A stretch of DNA of 49,965 bases from Methylicorpusculum sp. (GTDB taxonomy: Bacteria > Pseudomonadota > Gammaproteobacteria > Methylococcales > Methylomonadaceae). The notes below the pieces were generated by a model that saw nothing but the letters and a program-made list of their open reading frames with translations, was not told the DNA's origin and made no database searches. A program made the position numbers and the translations under genes. Location of the stretch: contig NZ_JAUSBX010000149.1 of NCBI RefSeq assembly GCF_030651835.1, positions 1-49,965 of the forward strand, read 5' to 3'. Shown one piece after another: positions 43,499-49,965 of the stretch (positions within the stretch are counted from its first letter, which is position 1; each line of letters opens with the position of its first letter).

Positions 43499-46129
43499 AT
43501 GTCAAAGTCCAAACACTCTTTTTTAGTTGGCTCACTCATCAAACTACTTTTGTGGTGGGAAAAAAAAGTCTTACAGTTTCCGTGGGTATTGTTGATAGTA
43601 ACGACGCTGCTTAGCGCCGGAAGTCTATTCTACACGGCAGAAAATCTCGGCTTTTATACCAATACGGCAGACATGCTGTCACCTGATTTGCCCTTTCAGG
43701 TGAATCGTAAACGAGTGGAAAATGCTTTTCCAAAAGACGCATCAACCCTTTTACTGATCGTTGACGGACAAACGCCGGAGCAAACGTCACAGGTTGCTGA
43801 AAAACTGGCACTGCAACTCACGCAACAGGGCAATCTTTTTGATTCTGTCTATATCCCGACCGACAACCCCTTTTTTCGCCAGCAAGCACTCTTGTTTCTG
43901 GACATTGACGAACTGGAAGAACTCACCCAAAAGCTGACTGACGCTCAACCTTTCATTGGACATCTGTCTGAAAATTATAATCTGAAAGGTTTGTTTGAGA
44001 TTATTCGACTCGCTCTGGAAGAGAAAAAAGAAACCCTACCTATGGATTTGGTGCCTTTACTCTCCGGAATCGAACACATCTTGCATCAAAGAATTGAACA
44101 GCAACCGCAACACTTATCCTGGCAAAATTTACTGGCCGGCAACAAACTCAATACTGAGTCCAGGCGCACCTTGGTTATCGCTAAACCAAAAATGGATTTC
44201 TCCGAGATTTTGCCTGCCGATAGCGCACTCACATCAGCACATGAGATTGCGGAGAAGCTGATGGCCGAATACCCGGCAGTCAACATTCGCATGACCGGCG
44301 AAACCGCTCTAGAACATGAAGAATTAGAAAGTGTTACCGATGGCGCCATATTTTCAGGCATTGCCTCTTTAATGCTGGTATGCACCGTGCTTTGGCTTGG
44401 CTTTCGTTCATTCAAGCTGTTGTTTATTACTTTCATTGCTCTGATCATGGGACTTGCCCTGACCGCAGGCTTTGCCACCTTGTCTGTAGGGCATCTGAAT
44501 ATTATTTCGGTGGCGTTTGCCGTACTCTATATTGGCCTAGGGGTCGATTATGCTACTCATATCAGCCTGCGCTACCGGGAATGCAGAGCCGAAGGCATGA
44601 GCAACGAGCTAGCCATCAGCGATAGCATCAACAACATCGGCTTTTCTTTATTTATATGCGCATTGACCACCGCTTTAGGCTTTCTTGCTTTTATCCCTAC
44701 CGATTATGCCGGTGTATCAGAATTAGGCATTATTGCTAGCGGCGGCATGTTTATAGGTCTGGCTTTATCGCTCAGCATCGTACCCGCTCTTTTTAAAGTG
44801 ATGCCGCTAAAGAATGTAAAGCCATTCAGCTCATCTCAGTTACCCCCTAATCTGGCACTTTTTCCATTCAAGCATGCCAAACCGATTCGCATAGTGACTC
44901 TGCTGACGGCTATAGCCTCCTGCTTTATTCTGACGGACCTTGAGTTCGACTCAAACCCAATTAATTTAAGAAACCCTGATAGCGAATCAGTAAAAGCCAT
45001 TAGAGAATTACTTAAATCAAAAACGGACTCCCCTTTTTCATTAACAGGGCTCACCAACAACCTGGACGAGGCCCTGATTCTTGCCGGTAAACTTGAAAAA
45101 CTGCCCTCAGTGCATGAAACCATTACCTTAAAAAGTTTTGTGGCCGAGGATCAAGATGACAAACTGGCCATGCTTGAAGAACTGGACATGATCCTGGGTG
45201 CACAGCTTAAACAATTTGATAATCCGTTGTCACCGAACGACCAAAAAGCAGCTTTGCTGGATTTTTCCGAGACCTTGAGAAAAGCCATCAATGCTGCAGA
45301 TGCCACTGCGCCGTTGGCGGCCATGCAATCATTGCAGGACACCATCAAAAAATTTACCCATTTTGCTGATCAACAAACCGACACTAACCATGAATACACG
45401 GCTCTAGAGGAAAATCTGCTGAGCCTTCTGCCCTTCACCATGCAGAGATTGAGCACGAGCCTGACCGCTACGGATTATGGGCTGGAAGATTTACCGGAGT
45501 ACATCACCGAACATTGGATCAGCGCCGATGGACTCTACAAAATTCTGATCACACCGGCTAAAGACCAAAACATAAGCCGCAACCTAAAAGAATTTGTCCG
45601 CGAAGTACAAACGGTAGATGACACGATCTCCGGCTTACCGGTCGCGGATCAGGCCTCTGGAAATGCCGTAGCTGAATCATTTATTGAAGCGTTTGGCGGC
45701 GCGCTTGTCGCTATCATTTTACTTATTTTGATCATTTCAAAAAGTATCAAGGAAACTATTTTAACCGTTAGCCCTCTGATACTTGCCGCTTTGTACACGG
45801 GAGCCACCAACGTTTTACTCGACAATCCTTTTAACTTTGCCAATGTGATTGCCCTGCCCTTATTGATGGGCATGGGAGTAGACAGCTCCATTCATGTAGT
45901 CCACAGACTTCATCACGGCTGGTCGGATCGCACTGATTTTTTGCAAAGCAGCACCGCCAGAGGTGTTTTATTTAGCGCATTAACCACCTTATGCAGCTTT
46001 TCCAGTCTCGCCTTTGTGCCCCACAAAGGAACAGCGAGCATGGGATTATTACTGGCAATCGGCATATTGTTCATGATCGTTTGCAGTTTAATCATCCTGC
46101 CTGCATTCACCAGTAAAAAAATTAATTAG
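43499..46129 (+). CDS. hpnN: hopanoid transporter HpnN (RND/MMPL)
   Basis: The 876-residue RND-type inner-membrane protein has two MMPL/SSD halves and two large periplasmic domains. Family features: FTNTADML-like start (FYTNTADMLSPDLPFQVNRK), first membrane block from ATDGAIFSGIASLMLV (gene reads VTDGAIFSGIASLMLV), LYIGLGVDYATHISLRYREC, and second block SIKETILTVSPLILAALYTG with MGMGVDSSIHVVHRLHHGWS. HpnN moves hopanoids from the inner to the outer membrane in Rhodopseudomonas and Burkholderia. It lies 23 bases after hpnG and 9 bases before hpnO, inside the operon, which supports this name over other MMPL exporters. Confidence 0.9.
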   Translation: MSKSKHSFLVGSLIKLLLWWEKKVLQFPWVLLIVTTLLSAGSLFYTAENLGFYTNTADMLSPDLPFQVNRKRVENAFPKDASTLLLIVDGQTPEQTSQVAEKLALQLTQQGNLFDSVYIPTDNPFFRQQALLFLDIDELEELTQKLTDAQPFIGHLSENYNLKGLFEIIRLALEEKKETLPMDLVPLLSGIEHILHQRIEQQPQHLSWQNLLAGNKLNTESRRTLVIAKPKMDFSEILPADSALTSAHEIAEKLMAEYPAVNIRMTGETALEHEELESVTDGAIFSGIASLMLVCTVLWLGFRSFKLLFITFIALIMGLALTAGFATLSVGHLNIISVAFAVLYIGLGVDYATHISLRYRECRAEGMSNELAISDSINNIGFSLFICALTTALGFLAFIPTDYAGVSELGIIASGGMFIGLALSLSIVPALFKVMPLKNVKPFSSSQLPPNLALFPFKHAKPIRIVTLLTAIASCFILTDLEFDSNPINLRNPDSESVKAIRELLKSKTDSPFSLTGLTNNLDEALILAGKLEKLPSVHETITLKSFVAEDQDDKLAMLEELDMILGAQLKQFDNPLSPNDQKAALLDFSETLRKAINAADATAPLAAMQSLQDTIKKFTHFADQQTDTNHEYTALEENLLSLLPFTMQRLSTSLTATDYGLEDLPEYITEHWISADGLYKILITPAKDQNISRNLKEFVREVQTVDDTISGLPVADQASGNAVAESFIEAFGGALVAIILLILIISKSIKETILTVSPLILAALYTGATNVLLDNPFNFANVIALPLLMGMGVDSSIHVVHRLHHGWSDRTDFLQSSTARGVLFSALTTLCSFSSLAFVPHKGTASMGLLLAIGILFMIVCSLIILPAFTSKKIN

Positions 46130-46138
46130 AGGTCATCC

Positions 46139-47527
46139 ATGTCTTTCAGCATAGCCGAGCTTTTAGCGCAACACAGCACCGATAAATTCGAGTTGCATGA
46201 AAAGCATCTTAACAACCAGATGGTCAGAGTCCTGAAAACCATTGGTTACGATCGTAATTATAAAAGAGCCAAGGGACAGTATCTGTACGATGAGCATGAT
46301 AATGAATATCTCGATCTGCTCAGCGGCTTTGGCGTTTTTGCAATCGGGCGTAACCACCCCTCGGTGATAAGTGCTTTGCAAGAAACTTTAACATTGGAAT
46401 TACCCAATCTTGTTCAGCTTGACGTTTCCATACTCAGCGGTTTGCTGGCCAAGGAACTTTTGACGACAACGCCGGATAATCTGGATAAGGTGTTTTTCTG
46501 TAATTCAGGAACGGAAGCGGTTGAAGCCGCCATCAAATTTGCCCGCTACACCACAAAGCGCAGCAAAATTGTTTATTGCGAACATGGCTATCACGGCCTG
46601 ACCATGGGCGCTTTATCGTTAAATGGCGAACACATTTTCCGTGAAGGTTTCGGCCCTCTGCTGCCTGATTGTGTAGCCGTTCCTTTTAATGATTTGGCAG
46701 CCCTTGAAAAAGCGCTCAGCAATAAAGATGTCGCAGCATTTATAGTCGAACCCATTCAGGGTAAAGGCGTTAATTTACCGGATGATAGTTACCTGCCTGA
46801 AGTTGAGCGGCTTTGTAAAAAATACGGCACCTTGTTTGTAGCGGATGAAATACAAACCGGCATTGGCCGTACCGGAAAGTTTTGGGCTATCGAACATTGG
46901 AATGTCAAACCAGACATGATCTGCATGGCTAAAGCCCTATCCGGAGGTTTTGTGCCGGTAGGCGCCGTCGCTATGACACATCATATTATGGACAGTGTTT
47001 TTAACCGAATGGACAGGGCCGTCGTTCATGGTTCAACATTTTCCAAAAACAATATGGCCATGGCTGCGGGCTTAGCCAGTTTGGAAGTGATTAAAGCTGA
47101 AAACCTGGTTGAGAACAGCGCGAAAGTGGGAGAAGACATCATCCGCACATTAAATGCGATGTCCGGTAAATACGAATTTCTCAAAGAAGCGCGTGGAAAA
47201 GGCTCCATGATTGCGATTGAATTCAACGCACCCAAAAGCCTTTCCTTAAAAGCCGCGTGGGTCATGCTCGAAACGGCAAATAAAGGTTTGTTTTGTCAGA
47301 TGATTACCATTCCTCTGTTTAAAGAACACAGAATATTGACCCAGGTGGCCGGGCACGGCATGAACGTTGTCAAACTGCTGCCGCCCCTGATACTGACTCA
47401 AAAAGACAGAGACCATATTATCCAATCCTTTGAAAAAACGATTGCCGATACTCATCAGGTACCCGGTTCAATTTGGGATTTAGGGAAAAATTTGGCCAGT
47501 CACGCGCTAAAAAACAAGAAAAACTAA
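46139..47527 (+). CDS. hpnO: HpnO, hopanoid-associated class III aminotransferase
   Basis: A 462-residue PLP enzyme of the acetylornithine/GABA aminotransferase group. PLP Lys265 is in ICMAKALSGGFVPVGAVAM; D236 in LFVADEIQTGIGRTGKFW binds the ring nitrogen; CNSGTEAVEAAIKFARYTT binds phosphate. In hopanoid operons this enzyme makes aminobacteriohopanetriol from bacteriohopane-ribose derivatives; aminopolyols are typical of type I methanotrophs. AGAGGT lies 7 bases before the start. It follows hpnN by 9 bases and precedes copC by 16. A general ornithine-type aminotransferase is the alternative, less likely given the position. Confidence 0.88.
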   Translation: MSFSIAELLAQHSTDKFELHEKHLNNQMVRVLKTIGYDRNYKRAKGQYLYDEHDNEYLDLLSGFGVFAIGRNHPSVISALQETLTLELPNLVQLDVSILSGLLAKELLTTTPDNLDKVFFCNSGTEAVEAAIKFARYTTKRSKIVYCEHGYHGLTMGALSLNGEHIFREGFGPLLPDCVAVPFNDLAALEKALSNKDVAAFIVEPIQGKGVNLPDDSYLPEVERLCKKYGTLFVADEIQTGIGRTGKFWAIEHWNVKPDMICMAKALSGGFVPVGAVAMTHHIMDSVFNRMDRAVVHGSTFSKNNMAMAAGLASLEVIKAENLVENSAKVGEDIIRTLNAMSGKYEFLKEARGKGSMIAIEFNAPKSLSLKAAWVMLETANKGLFCQMITIPLFKEHRILTQVAGHGMNVVKLLPPLILTQKDRDHIIQSFEKTIADTHQVPGSIWDLGKNLASHALKNKKN

Positions 47528-47543
47528 TTTCAGCTCAATCATT

Positions 47544-47900
47544 ATGAAACGATTTTCAGCCTTACTATTTTTAATTTTCCTGACAGCTCAATCTTCAAGC
47601 ACGCTAGCACACGCGGTCGTCATGGATTATTCGCTTAAAATTGCTCCGGTCCAAGCCAATCAACCGGCTCAAGTTACACTCAACTTCAATTCAAAAATTG
47701 AAGTTGGTTTATCCCAGGTTTTTCTGGTCAGCGAAGGTGACAAACATAAAACATTAGCTATTCACAAAGGCGATCAACAGGGTCAAATCGTGGTTGACAT
47801 CCCCCCGTTGACGGCGGGTCAATATGCACTCAGGCTCAAAGTGCTGGCCGCAGACGGCCATCTGACCGAAGACGTGATTCACTTCACCGTTTCGCAATAG
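47544..47900 (+). CDS. copC: CopC-type periplasmic copper-binding protein
   Basis: 118 residues with a signal peptide (MKRFSALLFLIFLTAQSSST, then LA) cleaved before His23, giving an N-terminal histidine (HAVVMDYSLKI) as in Cu(II)-binding CopC. The other ligand pair lies in LAADGHLTEDVIHFTV near the C-terminus. The seven-strand beta fold starts ANQPAQVTLNFNSKIEVGLS. CopC binds and hands copper to CopD. It is encoded 9 bases before copD. The short, Met-poor form has a type II site only, the common form in methanotrophs; that class is inferred. Confidence 0.85.
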   Translation: MKRFSALLFLIFLTAQSSSTLAHAVVMDYSLKIAPVQANQPAQVTLNFNSKIEVGLSQVFLVSEGDKHKTLAIHKGDQQGQIVVDIPPLTAGQYALRLKVLAADGHLTEDVIHFTVSQ

Positions 47901-47909
47901 GATAAGAAA

Positions 47910-49574
47910 ATGGAAGGCATTGCAGATTTTCTTGACTCCTTAATAGGCGGAGTCGATCTGATTTTTTATTCAATGTTGGTTGGTGGACTCCTTTGGGCAA
48001 ATTTACTGCTGCGTCCCTGGCAAAAACCGCACGATTACAACCCGTTGATGTTGCAAAAAGTCATCGCCCTGATTTTTAAAGCGGCCTGTTTCCTGGCTTT
48101 TGCGCAATTATTCAAGGTCGTTCTTAAAATTTGGCTGATGACGGCCATCCTGGATCGCTGGCCCTTCCCCGAGATTGCCGATACCGTCCAGTTTCAAGGG
48201 GGACTGGTGCGTATGCTGCTGACGCTGTCAGTGGCTTATTATTGTCATTACTTTTTAAAACAAAATCCTTATTCGAAAAGTCATTGGCGAATAGCCGCTT
48301 ATATCGCCATTCCAATGATCATTTCTGGTGCCTGGCTGGTCCACGGCGCCGGGCGATTTGAAAATCGATATCTGCTGATGTTTTTGACTGTTGCACACCA
48401 GGTTGCCGCTGCAGCATGGATAGGCGGGGTTTTTCAACTGGTTAATGTCTGGCTGTTACATCAACGTAAAGATATTCCCGCGCATTTATGGCCGCAATTT
48501 CTGAAAAGTTTTTCACCTTTCGGTATCGCGGGTGTCATTTTACTGCTGGGTACCGGCGTACCAATGGCTTTCCAGTACATCGATTCCATAAACGGCTTTA
48601 TCGGCACCGGCTATGGCAACCTGTTGATGGTGAAAATAATCTTATTGGGCTTGGCTCTGGGCTTTGCTCTGTTGAACCGAAAAGCAATCAAACAATTTCA
48701 GCTGACCGGCAATAACTATGCGTTAAACCATCGTGTTCCTTACTACATTGAAGCCGAAACTTTCGTGCTGGTCACGTTGTTGTTCACGGCCGCCAGTCTC
48801 GCATCACAACCTCCCGCCTCTGACATTCCAAATTTAACGGCCAGCTGGCAGGACGTTGTCGGCACTTTTACGCCGCGCGTACCCAGAACACAATCACCGA
48901 CTCATGAAGAATTACTGGCAGGGGAAGCAGGTAGAGTGGCAATAATAGGCCAGGTCCCTTCACCGGCTGCAACCGCCTGGTCAGACTATAATCACAACAT
49001 ATCGGGCATCTTCCTCACGGTAATGAGTTTTTTTGCGATGCTGTCTTATGCGAAACGCTTGCCGTCTGCATTTTCGCTGTTTGATGGCTGCCTAAAATAT
49101 ACCCGCTATTGGCCTTTTGGCTTTGTAGCGCTAGGGGTGTTTTTATTTTTCCGCAGCGATGCGGAAAGCTGGCCCTTGGGCCCTATTGGGTTTTGGGAAA
49201 GCACGTTTAACAATGGTGAAGTCCTGCAGCACAGAATTGCAACACTGCTGGTTTTTGTTTTAGGCATACTGGAACTCCAGGCCAGAAAATCGAAAAATGC
49301 GAATACCCATATGCCTTATTTCTTTCCCATTCTGGCCGCATTTGGCGGATTAATGCTGTTGACGCATTCTCATGTGGGCTTTCAACCTAAAAGTGCATTC
49401 CTGATTCAAGTGGGCCACACGATGATGGGCGTTATGTCCCTGATACTGGCTTGCGGCCGCTGGCTGGAGTTAAAACTGGATAAACCGGGCAAAGATATAG
49501 CCGGATTTGTCTCGGTCGCAGCCTTATTTTTAATAGGACTCATCCTGATGTTCTACCGCGAACCCCTCTATTAA
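47910..49574 (+). CDS. copD: CopD-family copper transport membrane protein
   Basis: A 554-residue protein with about 11-13 membrane segments. The CopD domain (about residues 1-310) shows [58 protein letters not shown] and [20 protein letters not shown], the membrane His and Glu region typical of CopD. The C-terminal half (from about 345) adds an extra membrane unit with [17 protein letters not shown] and [20 protein letters not shown] and is not in short CopD proteins. It is likely to bring copper from CopC into the cytoplasm. Its stop is 1 base from the dxs start. AGGATAAG precedes the ATG. Confidence 0.82.
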   Translation: MEGIADFLDSLIGGVDLIFYSMLVGGLLWANLLLRPWQKPHDYNPLMLQKVIALIFKAACFLAFAQLFKVVLKIWLMTAILDRWPFPEIADTVQFQGGLVRMLLTLSVAYYCHYFLKQNPYSKSHWRIAAYIAIPMIISGAWLVHGAGRFENRYLLMFLTVAHQVAAAAWIGGVFQLVNVWLLHQRKDIPAHLWPQFLKSFSPFGIAGVILLLGTGVPMAFQYIDSINGFIGTGYGNLLMVKIILLGLALGFALLNRKAIKQFQLTGNNYALNHRVPYYIEAETFVLVTLLFTAASLASQPPASDIPNLTASWQDVVGTFTPRVPRTQSPTHEELLAGEAGRVAIIGQVPSPAATAWSDYNHNISGIFLTVMSFFAMLSYAKRLPSAFSLFDGCLKYTRYWPFGFVALGVFLFFRSDAESWPLGPIGFWESTFNNGEVLQHRIATLLVFVLGILELQARKSKNANTHMPYFFPILAAFGGLMLLTHSHVGFQPKSAFLIQVGHTMMGVMSLILACGRWLELKLDKPGKDIAGFVSVAALFLIGLILMFYREPLY

Positions 49575-49575
49575 T

Positions 49576-49965
49576 ATGATTTCATTAAAAAACTACCCGT
49601 TGCTTCAAGACATCGATTCTCCCGCCGATCTTCGGCGCCTGCCCAAGGAATTGCTCAAACCGCTGGCCGCAGAACTTCGTGAATTTCTGACGCACACGGT
49701 GAGTATTTCGGGCGGCCATTTCTCGGCGGGTCTGGGCACGGTGGAGCTGACGGTGGCGTTGCATTACGTGTTCGATACCCCGTCTGACCAGCTGGTCTGG
49801 GATGTGGGACATCAGGCTTATCCACATAAAATCCTGACCGGCCGTAAAGACCGCATGACGACGATCCGGACCCGGGACGGTATATGCGCCTTCCCTAATC
49901 GTGCCGAAAGTGAATACGATGCGTTCGGGGTCGGCCATTCCAGTACGTCAATCAGCGCGGCGTTG
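49576..49965 (+). CDS. dxs: 1-deoxy-D-xylulose-5-phosphate synthase, 5' part (runs off window)
   Basis: The first 130 codons of DXS are present, with the rest outside the window. The peptide reads [20 protein letters not shown], then [39 protein letters not shown], and [20 protein letters not shown]. All are DXS N-terminal (thiamine diphosphate domain) motifs, including GHxxYP and GHSSTS. DXS makes the first intermediate of the MEP isoprenoid pathway. It starts 1 base after the copD stop, so it belongs to the hopanoid/copCD operon and would feed farnesyl diphosphate to squalene synthase. A minus-strand open frame across this stretch is antisense and is not a gene. Confidence 0.93.
   Translation, partial: MISLKNYPLLQDIDSPADLRRLPKELLKPLAAELREFLTHTVSISGGHFSAGLGTVELTVALHYVFDTPSDQLVWDVGHQAYPHKILTGRKDRMTTIRTRDGICAFPNRAESEYDAFGVGHSSTSISAAL

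Noticed and set aside
49585-49938. Minus-strand open frame of 117 codons at the right edge
   Set aside because: It is antisense to the clear N-terminal part of dxs.

Overview
The window looks like chromosome of a gammaproteobacterial methanotroph or close methylotroph (Methylococcales-like). This is inference: no pmo, mxa or rRNA gene is present. It rests on a long hopanoid operon with a eukaryote-type squalene synthase and the aminotransferase HpnO, on copCD genes inside that operon, on a PEP-CTERM protein with its acyltransferases, on a histidine kinase with a MoxY-like sensor region, and on gammaproteobacterial linkages such as dapA-bamC and purL. GC content is moderate and intergenic regions are rich in small palindromic repeats. 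No tRNA, rRNA or CRISPR array was seen.

Layout. 1-940 is a decayed accessory edge: one end of an IS66-like element inserted in a small gene, then a DUF4258/YgiT-type toxin-antitoxin pair whose toxin has an in-frame stop. 1050-7363 holds a small membrane ORF, leuD and leuC (minus strand) and a divergent fused 5-oxoprolinase. 7364-12600 holds repeat-rich spacers, an OFA-type MFS carrier, a LuxR-type response regulator with its histidine kinase, and an Hsp20. 12772-21122 is housekeeping: purL, bamC, dapA, a DeaD-type RNA helicase and a coiled-coil membrane protein.

21444-30103 is the most unusual part: a secreted TPR protein, two paralogous PEP-CTERM/exosortase-associated acyltransferases (N-acyl amino acid synthase-like, one carrying a C-terminal cyclic-nucleotide-binding domain), a PepA-like PEP-CTERM protein, an orphan E1/ThiF-like adenylyltransferase and an RND/MMPL exporter. 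Together they could form a lipid-signal or surface-polymer module. No exosortase is in the window, so that is a hypothesis.

30442-32590 is a second accessory patch: an Rpn-type PD-(D/E)XK nuclease, a RelE/ParE-like toxin frameshifted in a homopolymer with its antitoxin, and a truncated second Rpn copy. 32610-36152 holds a Gfo/Idh/MocA oxidoreductase, a Bcp-type peroxiredoxin, rpiA, a VOC protein and apt.

36373-49965 is the hopanoid and outer-membrane lipid region. On the minus strand are hpnH, an MlaC/HpnM-like protein and mlaA. On the plus strand is a tight run of squalene synthase, shc, hpnG, hpnN, hpnO, copC, copD and the start of dxs, with gaps from -4 to 23 bases. dxs feeds the isoprenoid pathway, squalene synthase and Shc make the hopene skeleton, HpnH, HpnG and HpnO build the side chain, and HpnN moves the product towards the outer membrane. 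Two copper-handling genes sit between hpnO and dxs.
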